Source of the DNA: Ketobacter sp036337295
GTDB taxonomy: Bacteria; Pseudomonadota; Gammaproteobacteria; Pseudomonadales; Ketobacteraceae
Assembly: GCA_036337295.1 (NCBI GenBank)
Contig: JAYZEN010000003.1
Span: 1-64,000, forward strand
Reading direction: 5' to 3'
DNA length: 64,000 nucleotides
Position numbers and translations under genes: made by a program. Below are positions 50,207 to 58,742 of the stretch, in pieces (position 1 is the stretch's first letter; every line of letters starts with the position of its first letter). The notes below the pieces were generated by a model. It worked only from the letters and a program-made list of their open reading frames with translations, did not search any database and had not been told where the DNA came from.

Positions 50207-51231
50207 ACCCGCCGCTTCTGCCCCACGATCAGCGCCAGAAAAATCGGCACCCCCACCAGGGACGTAATGATGCCCACCGGAATGATCACCCCCGGCAACA
50301 GTGCCTTGGACAGGAACGATGCCAGCGACAAAATCAGAGCACCGCAGAGCGCTGCCCCCGGCACCAGGTAACGGTGATCCTCCCCCAGCAAGATACGGGC
50401 GATGTGGGGGCCAATCAGTCCCACAAAGCCGATGGCCCCCACAAAGCACACGGCAAAAGCACAGAGCACCGACACCCGCAGCAACACCCAGAGGCGAATC
50501 CGGTTCAGATCCAACCCCAGACTTTGGGCCTGGGCCTCACCGGCCCGCAGCAGGGTTAAGACCCAGACGTGACGCAGACTGAACGGCAACACCAGGGCAA
50601 AGCACAGGCTCACGGCGATCACCTCCGGCCAACCGGCCTTGGTCAGATCGCCGATGGTCCAGAACACAATCTGGTCCACCGCCTCGGTATCCCCCACGTA
50701 TTGCAGGGCCGAGGTCAGGGCAGTACCCAGAAAAAACAGCGCCATGCCGAACAGCACCACGGATTCCCGTGCCCCCCCGGTGAGCCGCGAGAACAACAGC
50801 ACCAGCGCACCGCACAGCAGGGCAAACAGCAGGGCCAGCAACGGCAGCATCAGGGTATGGCCGATTCCCGGCAGGGTGGGCATGAAGACGATGGCCAGAC
50901 CGGCCCCGAAGGCGGCAAACGCCGACACCCCCAATGTGTAGGGACTGGCCAGGGGATTATTCAGCACGGTCTGGGTTTCCAGGCCCGACAGGCCCAGAGC
51001 CGCCCCCACCGCCAGGGCAATCAGGGCATCCGGCAACCGCACGTCGAACAGAATAATGCGGTGTCGCAGATCCAGCTGCTCACTGTCCCACAGGGCTGCC
51101 AGGATCTGGCCTAACGACAGATCCGCCGGCCCCGCCTGCAGATCCAGCAACAACGACCCCAGCAACGCCAGCAGCAGCCCCCCCAGCATCACCAGCCGAC
51201 GCCAGCCCAGTTCACGAAACGAGGCCTCCAT
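50203..51231 (-). CDS. FecCD-family ferric-siderophore permease
   Basis: 342 residues with 9-10 membrane segments. FecCD motifs: RLPDALIALAVGAALGLSG, NNPLASPYTLGVSAFAAFGAG, GAIGFVGLIGPHIARILLGEDHRYLVPGA broken over the coupling helix, and a C-terminal LPGVIIPVGIITSLVGVPIFL. A single permease gene implies a homodimer. The ATG overlaps the stop of the binding-protein gene by one base (TGATG). Confidence 0.93.
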   Translation of the reverse strand: MEASFRELGWRRLVMLGGLLLALLGSLLLDLQAGPADLSLGQILAALWDSEQLDLRHRIILFDVRLPDALIALAVGAALGLSGLETQTVLNNPLASPYTLGVSAFAAFGAGLAIVFMPTLPGIGHTLMLPLLALLFALLCGALVLLFSRLTGGARESVVLFGMALFFLGTALTSALQYVGDTEAVDQIVFWTIGDLTKAGWPEVIAVSLCFALVLPFSLRHVWVLTLLRAGEAQAQSLGLDLNRIRLWVLLRVSVLCAFAVCFVGAIGFVGLIGPHIARILLGEDHRYLVPGAALCGALILSLASFLSKALLPGVIIPVGIITSLVGVPIFLALIVGQKRRV

Positions 51232-52364
51232 CAACGGGCTCCGGATGCCGCAGGCACCGTGGATGTCGCCACGCCATCCCAGTGAAACGGGGTGAAGGTT
51301 TCAAAGATCAAACGCTGGGTCTGTTCCGGGTCCAGCGTTGGAAAGCGCTCCGGGTGAAGCCATTGGGCGAAGGCTTCCAACGCCACAATGTTGAGGGGTG
51401 AATTGTAGAAGTCATGCCAAACGGCGTGGGCGCGGCCGGTGCGTACCGCATCCAGGGCCTGGAACTCCGGACTGGAAAGATAGGCCTGCAGGCTGGCCGT
51501 GGCGGTGGTCGCGGTCATGCCCGGACCCAGTGCCACCCAGGATTTACCCGCCGCACGATCTGCTACCGTGCCGGACGCGGTACCGATCCACACGTCCGGA
51601 TTCTCCACCAGCAGAAACTCCAGGGTGTGCTTGGAGGTGGGGCCCGGTGCCACAGCATCAGCGATATTCTTGCCGCCGGCGGCCTCCACAAAGGGCCCCA
51701 GCATGCCGTCGGCCATACCAATACAACACTCAAAGCGCCCCGCATGGGCCTGCAGGAACACGGTGGGGCGTGAGCCCAGATCTTTGAGCCCGCTGGCAAT
51801 CGCCTGCTGCCGCTGTTGGTAGAACGCGATGTATTGCTCCGCCTGCGCCTCCGCACCCAGTACCTGTCCCAGGATGCGCATGGACGGCACGGTGTTGTGC
51901 AGCGGGTCCAGCCGGAAATCGATGAACACCGGGGTGATGCCGGCGCTTTCCAGTTGTTGCAGCAGTTCGGCGTTTTCCGTGCCCGGGCCATGGTCATGCA
52001 GTCCGAAAATGGCCACCTCCGGCTTCAGGTCGATGAGCTTTTCCACCGATACACTGCTGCGGTCCTGATGACCGAAGAGGGCAATGTCGCGGGCTTCCGG
52101 AAAGCGGGTGAATAACTGCTGTTCCAGATCCGGGTAGGTCCAACTCACCGGCTGCATCATCCCCACCAGACCGGCCACCGGCTGCTGCGGTCGCAGCAGG
52201 CTGAGCGCCAGCACATAACGCCCCTCGCTGATCACAAAACGCTGGGCCGGTTGTGGCAGCGAGACCGAGCGCCCCGCCAGATCGGTGATTTCCACCGCTG
52301 CCGCCACCGCCCACATCGGCGCCAGCCACAGGCAGGCCATCAAACTCCAGAAAGTAATACGCAT
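51231..52364 (-). CDS. Periplasmic ferric-siderophore binding protein
   Basis: 377 residues with a signal peptide (FWSLMACLWLAPMWAVAAA) and a type III periplasmic-binding (BtuF/FepB-like) fold: VEITDLAGRSVSLPQPAQRFVI, PEVAIFGLHDHGPGTENAEL, VFIDFRLDPLHNTVPSMRILG, AAGGKNIADAV. It delivers the ferric siderophore to the permease. It follows the receptor gene after a hairpin that may lower transcription into the ABC genes. Confidence 0.9.
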   Translation of the reverse strand: MRITFWSLMACLWLAPMWAVAAAVEITDLAGRSVSLPQPAQRFVISEGRYVLALSLLRPQQPVAGLVGMMQPVSWTYPDLEQQLFTRFPEARDIALFGHQDRSSVSVEKLIDLKPEVAIFGLHDHGPGTENAELLQQLESAGITPVFIDFRLDPLHNTVPSMRILGQVLGAEAQAEQYIAFYQQRQQAIASGLKDLGSRPTVFLQAHAGRFECCIGMADGMLGPFVEAAGGKNIADAVAPGPTSKHTLEFLLVENPDVWIGTASGTVADRAAGKSWVALGPGMTATTATASLQAYLSSPEFQALDAVRTGRAHAVWHDFYNSPLNIVALEAFAQWLHPERFPTLDPEQTQRLIFETFTPFHWDGVATSTVPAASGAR

Positions 52365-52385
52365 GCTTGCCCCCTCCCACGCAAA

Positions 52386-52408
52386 ACGGGCCCATAAAGC
52401 GGGCCCGT
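52386..52408 (-). terminator. Intercistronic hairpin between receptor and ABC genes
   Basis: A perfect 8-bp stem, ACGGGCCC / GGGCCCGT with a 7-base loop, stands 26-48 bases after the receptor stop (minus strand) and is followed by TTTTGCG. The T-run is short, so it may be a partial terminator or an mRNA-stabilising hairpin that keeps receptor expression above that of the transporter. The next gene starts about 22 bases further on. Confidence 0.6.
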
Positions 52409-52433
52409 AGGGTATAACCAGATGTTAAAGAAC

Positions 52434-54524
52434 TTAGAACTGATAGGCGATGGTGGCCTTCACATTACGACCGGGTTCGTAGTCCAACAGGAACAGATCG
52501 CCGAAGACGGGATGCCCGGTGACCCCGGTGCGGGAAGACTGGGACGCATAGTATTCGTCAAACAGGTTATCCACACCCACAGTCAAGGCCAAGCCCTCCA
52601 CCGCCGCTGGCGTCCAGCGGGCAGAAATATTGTGCACAGTGTAGCCTTCTTTGTAACGGTCGTTGCCGGCGCCATCCAGATCGATGTCATCATCCAGATC
52701 GTCCACCCACTCCACATCCCAGTGCAGACTCAGGTCAATAGACGCCACCAGGTAGTCGAACAGCAGACTGACCGAATCACCTTGTTCCCGGTCGATGCGA
52801 GCGCCATCCAGATCAGAATATTCACCGTTGGCGTCCAACTCGCTTTCCGCGCTGGCGTAGGTCAACAGCATGCTCAGACCACCCACTTCGATACCGGCAT
52901 AGGCTTCGTAACCGTCGATCGTCATATCGCCCACGTTGTCTTTACCGTAGAAGGTGGCGGTTTCCGCGTAGTCGTAGATGTAATCGTCGATTTTAGTCTG
53001 GAACAGGGTGAACCCGGCGTGGAAACGATCCAGGTTCAGGATGCGATCCTGAAAGCCCAGGGAGAATTCATTGTTCAGACCGGTTTCCGCTTCGATGCTG
53101 CTATTGGCCTCATCGTTGTAGCCCGCTTTGTCATAGGCTTCACCCAGCTCCGGGCCTTTGAACAACTGGGTCGCACTGAGGCGGAACAACCAGCGATTCT
53201 CCAGCTGCAGCTCAGCGGCCAGGGCACCCAGCACGTCGTCATAGCTGTCGTCCACCACGTTGGAGTCGATGTCATAGTACGCATAGCGAATGCCCTGGAT
53301 CAGGGACACGCCACCACCGACCTCAATACGGCTCTGCAGGAATGCCGCCCCGTCCACCGCTTCTTCCCCGGCTTTCAGGGAACTGCCGGAAACCATGTCC
53401 TCTTTGTATTCGGTTTCATAGCGAACAGCATCAATACCGTAGGTCAGCTCCACATACGGGTTCGCCTGACTCACCGCCAACAGGTTCAGACCGGTGTTTT
53501 CCGCAGTGGCCTCTTTGATACCGGCGGCGGCCCGCAGGAACGGCTGCAGCGCCTGGCTCAAACCGGTTTCGTCCCGCCAGAACTCACTGGTGCTCTGATA
53601 CAGCGCTGTTTTGATCCAGGTGTGATCACCCAGCTCGATGTCGTGGTTCAAAGTAAGCGTGTCACGGGTGAATTCCGTGGGATACGTGAGCGGCGAGTTG
53701 GTGCCTTCGGCGATGGAAATATCCGTGGCCAAGCCCATATCCGGTCGGTAGCTGTAATCGCCTTCATCGGTGTAGGCTTCGTAGCTTAAGGACAAGCGTT
53801 GCACAGCAGAGATATCCCAGCCGAACTTCAACAGTGCATCATCCAGATCCCCTTCCAGGCCGCGAACCGTGCCGTCGGTGCCCGGGATCTCATTGCCGTC
53901 CGCGTCTTTGATCTTGCCGCCACCCACTTCAAAATTATCGCGGTTGATCAGATTGTAATAGGCCAACACGTCGAACTGATCGTTCAACTGGGCGTATGCC
54001 GCCAGAACGGTGCTCTGGGACGCGTTATCGTTGTACGTGTACTGACCAAAGGCACCCACTTCCTGGCCGGGTTTCAGCAGCTCTTTGGCCTCTTTGGTTT
54101 CGAAGCGTACGGTACCCCCCAGGCCACCGTTCACCACCGAGTTGTTACCCACCTCGATGTCCACCGATTTCAGGATATTGGCATTGATCTGCAGGTTGCC
54201 CATGTGGTGGTACATGTAAGTGTTCTGGTTGGCACCGTCGATATAGATCCGCAGGTCTTTATCGTCCATGCTGCGGATGGTGATACGCTGGTTGAGGGAA
54301 TGGCTGCCCCCCACATCCACCCCGGGAATCGGACGCAGCAGGTCACTGATGTGGTCCGCCTGCTTAATGGCAATGGCCTCTTCATCCATATCCACGGAAG
54401 AAGCCCGCACCTCGGTGGCCCACACCTTCACCGGCTCTAGGGTGGGCGTTTCCGCTTCGTCCGCAAACGCAATTGTCCCCATGGCCGCCGTGGCCACCCC
54501 CACATAAATCGTCAAATGTTTCAT
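52434..54524 (-). CDS. TonB-dependent siderophore receptor
   Basis: 696 residues with a signal peptide (HLTIYVGVATAAMGTIAFA). A TonB box-like LEPVKVWAT, then the plug (ISDLLRPIPGVDVGGSHSLNQ split over the motif, IYIDGANQNTYMYHHMGN, VVNGGLGGTVRFETK) and a 22-strand barrel ending in NLFDEYYASQS and the terminal aromatic NVKATIAYQF. It takes up the ferric siderophore through the outer membrane. The ATG at 54524 with AGAGG upstream is preferred to the GTG just before it. The promoter contains a Fur box. Confidence 0.93.
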   Translation of the reverse strand: MKHLTIYVGVATAAMGTIAFADEAETPTLEPVKVWATEVRASSVDMDEEAIAIKQADHISDLLRPIPGVDVGGSHSLNQRITIRSMDDKDLRIYIDGANQNTYMYHHMGNLQINANILKSVDIEVGNNSVVNGGLGGTVRFETKEAKELLKPGQEVGAFGQYTYNDNASQSTVLAAYAQLNDQFDVLAYYNLINRDNFEVGGGKIKDADGNEIPGTDGTVRGLEGDLDDALLKFGWDISAVQRLSLSYEAYTDEGDYSYRPDMGLATDISIAEGTNSPLTYPTEFTRDTLTLNHDIELGDHTWIKTALYQSTSEFWRDETGLSQALQPFLRAAAGIKEATAENTGLNLLAVSQANPYVELTYGIDAVRYETEYKEDMVSGSSLKAGEEAVDGAAFLQSRIEVGGGVSLIQGIRYAYYDIDSNVVDDSYDDVLGALAAELQLENRWLFRLSATQLFKGPELGEAYDKAGYNDEANSSIEAETGLNNEFSLGFQDRILNLDRFHAGFTLFQTKIDDYIYDYAETATFYGKDNVGDMTIDGYEAYAGIEVGGLSMLLTYASAESELDANGEYSDLDGARIDREQGDSVSLLFDYLVASIDLSLHWDVEWVDDLDDDIDLDGAGNDRYKEGYTVHNISARWTPAAVEGLALTVGVDNLFDEYYASQSSRTGVTGHPVFGDLFLLDYEPGRNVKATIAYQF

Positions 54525-54581
54525 CACAACCTCTACGCTCTGGCTGACATCACAAAGTTAATAGCATCATTTACCAACTGT

Positions 54582-54602
54582 AAATGAGAGTATTTTTCAT
54601 TT
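54582..54602. promoter_or_regulatory. Fur box between receptor and AraC regulator
   Basis: AAATGA-N9-TCATTT is an inverted repeat whose left half AATGAGA and right half TTTCATT match the classic Fur site. It lies 58 bases upstream of the receptor and 76 bases upstream of the regulator, so it could control both. An AraC-family site may overlap it. Confidence 0.65.
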
Positions 54603-54677
54603 ATGATACTCAACCATAGCCTCGACGGCTGCACAAACTGTTATGCGAAATCGTCAATCTGTTATGAGGAATATCCA

Positions 54678-55604
54678 ATGCAGGCCAATGGACGCCTTCC
54701 CCGCCACTACCAACTGCTGCCGGATCTGACCCGGATCAGCCGGGGCCGCCTGCACTGTGAGCGCTACCGCACCGGGATCTACGTGCACACCACCGACAGC
54801 CTGGAGACGGAAGACCGGGATGTACCCCTGCGCCGCTCCAGCTGCCTTACCATTGGTGTGTTGCTGGAAGGGGAACTGGAATTCAGCCTGGAAGGTGAGC
54901 ACCATTGCCTGCAGGCTGGCGCCGACCTGGGCTGCCCGGTATTCGTGATCGCCACCCCGCAGCCCACCACGTTATTGCGCCACGTACGCCGCGGCCGTAG
55001 CCTGCGCAAAGTCCAGGTGTCGCTGGAACCCAGCTGGATCGACCAGCAAGAGGGTTACTGCGCCACCCTCACCAGCACCCTCTCTGACTGGCTGGGCTGC
55101 GACAATCGCGCCTGGCACTGGAGCGGGGACGACAGCATCGCCCACCTGGCCCAGCGCATCCTGCAACCGGTAGCAGGATCGGCGGACCTGCAACAGGTCC
55201 AGACAGAGTTCTTCGCGGTGGAGCTGTTGCAGGCAGTAGCCCGCACAGCGCAGCGGTGCTGTCCACCTGGCACCCCCAGCCTCAATAACCCTGCATCCCA
55301 GCCGCTGGACAAAGCCCGCCACTACATCGAACACCATTGGCAGGAATGCCTCAACCTCAATCAGATCGCCCAACAAGTGGGCCTGAGCGTGAGCACCCTG
55401 CAACGCCAGTTCAAAGCCACCTATGGCCAGACCGTGGTGCATTTCATCCGCTCGCAACGGCTGCGCCACGCCCGCACCGCCCTGGAGGAACAGCGTCTCA
55501 GCATCGGTGAGGCTGCTTTCCTGGCAGGCTATCGTCACCCATCCAACTTTGTGACGGCCTATAAACGGGAGTTCGGTATCACACCAGGTGCCAGCGGCCA
55601 CTGA
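54678..55604 (+). CDS. AraC-family regulator of siderophore uptake (PchR-like)
   Basis: 308 residues from the ATG with GAGGAAT upstream; an ATG at 54603 in frame lies in the Fur box and has no Shine-Dalgarno. The N-terminal half resembles PchR-type sensors (SSCLTIGVLLEGELEFSLEG, LRHVRRGRSLRKVQVSLEP, the latter typical of the ferric-siderophore-responsive group). The C-terminus has LNLNQIAQQVGLSVSTLQRQF and GEAAFLAGYRHPSNFVTAYKREFG. It is divergent from the receptor and probably activates it when the ferric siderophore is present. Confidence 0.9.
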   Translation: MQANGRLPRHYQLLPDLTRISRGRLHCERYRTGIYVHTTDSLETEDRDVPLRRSSCLTIGVLLEGELEFSLEGEHHCLQAGADLGCPVFVIATPQPTTLLRHVRRGRSLRKVQVSLEPSWIDQQEGYCATLTSTLSDWLGCDNRAWHWSGDDSIAHLAQRILQPVAGSADLQQVQTEFFAVELLQAVARTAQRCCPPGTPSLNNPASQPLDKARHYIEHHWQECLNLNQIAQQVGLSVSTLQRQFKATYGQTVVHFIRSQRLRHARTALEEQRLSIGEAAFLAGYRHPSNFVTAYKREFGITPGASGH

Positions 55605-55672
55605 TTCCGGTTGACGCCTCGTCGTCTCTGCAGTGAAATGAAAGCCATTGTGGTGAGTGCAGGGCAACCGGG

Positions 55673-56168
55673 GTGGAAGGGGAAATTCACTGGCAGTACA
55701 GAACGCTTGAGGAAGCCGATTATCCGTTCCTGATGCAACGCTTGAATGCCTGGTGGGGTGGGCGCGCCATGACCGATATGCTGCCCCGCCTGTTCTTTAC
55801 TTACTTCCGCCATTCCAGTTTTGCCTGCCTGGAAGGAACGCGCATCGTCGGGTTTCTGGTGGGATTTCTACCCGAATCTGCCCCCGACACCGGGTACGTG
55901 CATTTTGTGGGGGTGGACCCTGATTACCGGCGCTCCACCATTGCCCGCAGCTTGTACGAGCATTTTTTTCGCCACTGCCGACAGCGTGGCGTCAGCTGGG
56001 TGAAGTGCGTCACCTCCCCTGCCAACCTGACCTCCATCGCCTTTCACCAGCGGCTGGGGTTTCGGGCGTCCGACTGATGGTGAAGGGCACCCTATCGCGG
56101 CATTGGATTACGACGGGCCGGGGGAGCATCGGGTGTTGTTTCAATATGAGTTAGGCGCCAATTGTTGA
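55673..56168 (+). pseudogene. GNAT acetyltransferase with a C-terminal frameshift
   Basis: The first frame gives 134 residues with GNAT motifs: HWQYRTLEEADYPFLMQRLNAWW, FVGVDPDYRRSTIARSLYEHFF and NLTSIAFHQRLGFRASD before a TGA at 56075. One base further on, another frame continues DGEGHPIAALDYDGPGEHR and VLFQYELGANC to a stop at 56168, the expected end of this GNAT subfamily (H-x-DYDGPGEDRVLF). Skipping one base near 56075 restores the full protein. So this is a recent frameshift or a sequencing error. Start is GTG, with a poor Shine-Dalgarno. Confidence 0.8.
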
Positions 56169-56222
56169 ACCGTTCGGAAGGATTATCTCTAGACCGTTTT
56201 TTTACAGTTGAGGTTGATCACC

Positions 56223-56522
56223 ATGACACTACGCACTGGATTTATTCTGCTCACGCTGTTTCTCTCAGGCACAGTCCACGCTGTAACGCCAGAAGAAATG
56301 GAAAGTAATATGGCATCTGGATATTGTCCCAGCGACACCGGCAACATCCGATACGACGGACTAAAAAAATACCAGCAAGAATGTCGCAGTCTTTGCACCT
56401 CAACCAGTTACAGCAACATGGGCTGTATTGAGTGCCAAAACAAAGCGGTCAAATATCAGCAGCTCATTGCCAAATACAATAGTTTTTTAAGCCGATGCAG
56501 ATCGGCATATAAACGTTACTAA
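56223..56522 (+). CDS. Small Cys-rich secreted protein (99 aa)
   Basis: The ATG with TTGAGGT upstream is used. A signal peptide (LRTGFILLTLFLSGTVHAV) precedes a mature part of about 78 residues with six Cys (YCPSD, ECRSLCTS, MGCIECQNK and SRCRS), an even number that suggests three disulfides in the periplasm or outside. A Lys/Tyr/Gln-rich helical C-terminus follows. No family recognised. The next small secreted protein lies 44 bases downstream. Confidence 0.7.
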   Translation: MTLRTGFILLTLFLSGTVHAVTPEEMESNMASGYCPSDTGNIRYDGLKKYQQECRSLCTSTSYSNMGCIECQNKAVKYQQLIAKYNSFLSRCRSAYKRY

Positions 56523-56566
56523 ACGCACAGCTTTAATACATCACACAACACAGAGATCAACTCATT

Positions 56567-57016
56567 ATGCCTGCACGTTTAATGCTTGCAGTATTACTAA
56601 TGTTCCATGTTCTCCCCTCTTACGCCGCGGCGGAGCCTCCTGTTCATGTCAAGTTCATGCTTGGGGAATGGGAAGCAACAGTACCTTCAAACCGCTACCG
56701 GATGAAAATCATCTGGGATCAACACTCGGAAGAACTACTGGGCTATCTCACCAAAAACGGCACCGCCAGCGGTCAGGTGGGGTTTACTATAAACGAGCAT
56801 ATTTTTACTGCGAAAACCGTGCAGAATCCAACTATGGTAATTGCAATTCAAAAATACCGCTCGGGGACCAATGGCATATCCAACTGGCATGGCTGGGTCA
56901 CGGCCACCATCGACCTGAAGGAGAGCTCAAGCACACAGTTGGTCGCCACTTACCCTCCCTACCTGGATGGCAGCAACTCGAAAACGGTATACAAGCGGAT
57001 CTATTCACAGCGGTAA
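56567..57016 (+). CDS. Small exported hypothetical protein (149 aa)
   Basis: Signal peptide RLMLAVLLMFHVLPSYAAAE. The mature part has beta-strand character: HVKFMLGEWEATVPSNRYRMKI, EELLGYLTKNG, GQVGFTINEHIFTAKT, WHGWVTATIDLKESS, TQLVATYPPYLDG. This looks like a lipocalin-like or DUF2147-like beta-barrel, but I cannot fix the family. It ends 13 bases from the convergent cytochrome gene. Confidence 0.7.
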   Translation: MPARLMLAVLLMFHVLPSYAAAEPPVHVKFMLGEWEATVPSNRYRMKIIWDQHSEELLGYLTKNGTASGQVGFTINEHIFTAKTVQNPTMVIAIQKYRSGTNGISNWHGWVTATIDLKESSSTQLVATYPPYLDGSNSKTVYKRIYSQR

Positions 57017-57029
57017 TATCCCTATCCGC

Positions 57030-58334
57030 TCACTTCATCCGCAACACCACCACATCGTCCGCTGCAGTATCCGTAGCCGCGCGAATGGTGGCCACTTCAT
57101 CGGCAGTCACCGGCATGCCAAGATTACCCCAGGCTGTACGAATGTAGGTTACGACTGCAGCGGTCTGCTGATCATCCAGCAACAGGCGATAGCCCGGCAT
57201 GTCATAGGGCTCAGGCTGACCGTGCAACACCACCCGCAACGAGCCGTTTAAGGTAATGTTGATCAGCGAGGCCGGATCGTGGTCCATCAGTACCGGGTTG
57301 CCCGCCAGCGGTGGAATATAAGCGGCCTGCCCAATCCCGTCTGCGCCGTGGCAATGCATGCAGTTCTGGTAATATTCTTTTGCCCCGGCAGCGGAAAAAT
57401 CAAAGCGCGCCAATTTTTCTGTGCTGGCAAAATCGTACTGATACTCCGCGATGCCGACCTCATTCAGCGCCGGCAAGGATTTCAAATATTCTGCCATTGC
57501 ATTCAGGTCTGCGTCGGTCATGTGGGCGGTGCTGTTGTTCACCACTTCCACCATAGTGCCAAACGCTTTACCAAACCGGTTCTTGCCGGTTTTCAGAAAC
57601 GCAACGATGTCAGCTTGCGACCAGCGGCCCAGTCCGGAGTTGGGATCGCCGTTCAACGACGACGCGTACCAGTGATCCAGTTGGGCACCGGACAAAAACG
57701 CCGGGCTGCTTTCATCCGTACCCAGCTCCTGCATCATCCAGCCCCGCGGCGTATGACAGGCACCGCAATGACCCAATCCCTGCACCAGATACGCACCGCG
57801 ATTCCACGGCTCACTGCGGGCGGGGTCGGCCTGGAAACGATCCTCATCCAACTGTAGCGCATTCCACACCGCCAGTGGCCAACGGGTATTTTGTGGGGAA
57901 GGAATCTCATTGGCGCGATTGGGTTGTCGCACCGGTGCAACGGCCTGCATGAAGTAATCGTACAGAGCCTGCATGTCGTCGATGGTGATTTTGGCGTAGG
58001 AGGGATAGGGCATGGCCGGATAAAGATGGTGTCCATCTTTTGCCACACCCAGACGCATGGCGTTATCAAAATCCTGCAGGCTGTAACCACCAATGCCAGT
58101 GTCCGGGTCTGGCGTGATGTTGGTGCTGTAAATATTGCCAAGCCCGGGCACATGCATTTTCAGGCCGCCAGCGAAGGGCGCACCGCCTTCCACCGTATGG
58201 CAGGCCACACAGTTGCCCAGACGTGCCAGATATTCACCCCGTGTCACGCTGTCGTTTTGCGCCAGGGCAGATCCGGACAACACAACAGACAGGATGCCAG
58301 GCAGCACACCCAACAGCATCACTGAGAATTTCAT
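57030..58334 (-). CDS. Triheme c-type cytochrome, membrane dehydrogenase subunit type
   Basis: 434 residues from the ATG preceded by GGGAGGG. Signal peptide (SVMLLGVLPGILSVVLSGSALA) and three CXXCH motifs, NCVACHT, HCGACHT and NCMHCHG, each followed by a distal Met candidate. This is the architecture of the cytochrome c subunit of membrane-bound alcohol, gluconate or aldehyde dehydrogenases (AdhB/GndC type). No dehydrogenase gene is adjacent, so it is an orphan or works with an enzyme encoded elsewhere. Periplasmic. Confidence 0.92.
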   Translation of the reverse strand: MKFSVMLLGVLPGILSVVLSGSALAQNDSVTRGEYLARLGNCVACHTVEGGAPFAGGLKMHVPGLGNIYSTNITPDPDTGIGGYSLQDFDNAMRLGVAKDGHHLYPAMPYPSYAKITIDDMQALYDYFMQAVAPVRQPNRANEIPSPQNTRWPLAVWNALQLDEDRFQADPARSEPWNRGAYLVQGLGHCGACHTPRGWMMQELGTDESSPAFLSGAQLDHWYASSLNGDPNSGLGRWSQADIVAFLKTGKNRFGKAFGTMVEVVNNSTAHMTDADLNAMAEYLKSLPALNEVGIAEYQYDFASTEKLARFDFSAAGAKEYYQNCMHCHGADGIGQAAYIPPLAGNPVLMDHDPASLINITLNGSLRVVLHGQPEPYDMPGYRLLLDDQQTAAVVTYIRTAWGNLGMPVTADEVATIRAATDTAADDVVVLRMK

Positions 58335-58742
58335 AAAGGCCCTCCCCCCATCGAAACGCCAAAGGCAGAAGAGTCTAAAGAATATTAAACTGCCGAACAA
58401 CGCTTGTGCCGGGCAGTACAAAACTTATCTGGAATTTGTGCAGACAAGTACAAGCAGGCGTTCAATATAGAGAATTTTTGATGCTATAGCAGATCCTCCA
58501 GTGCCGCTGGCAAACGGCCAAACGCGAACTTGGACGGCAACAGCATTTTACGCAGTGCCCCACCCCTGGGCCTGGTTTGGTTGATCTTGATGAGAGCCTA
58601 CACCTGAGCCCTGGACACAGGTCAACCACTTGCGAAAAAAAATCCGGCGACCGGGTAAACCGCGCGCCGGCTGCAACGTTTACCACAGGGTGGGAATAAC
58701 AAATAATGCCTTGAGACGATTTCGATACAGGAAGGGATAACC
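58335..58742. other. 408-base gap with a possible gene remnant
   Basis: Between the cytochrome and the serine-hydrolase gene. On the minus strand a frame ending at a stop near 58486 reads ALIKINQTRPRGGALRKM and continues LLPSKFAFGRLPAALEDLL; it has protein-like composition but an upstream stop and no start, so it may be the tail of a lost gene. A 74-codon Cys/Arg-rich frame on the same strand (58462-58686) is not convincing. The hydrolase promoter should lie in the last 60 bases. I see no RNA gene or terminator. Confidence 0.3.

Noticed and set aside
52422..53789. 455-codon plus-strand frame across the receptor gene
   Set aside because: Antisense shadow; the receptor frame has plug and barrel motifs, and a signal peptide.
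58462..58686. 74-codon Cys/Arg-rich minus-strand frame
   Set aside because: No motif, unusual composition, no Shine-Dalgarno.
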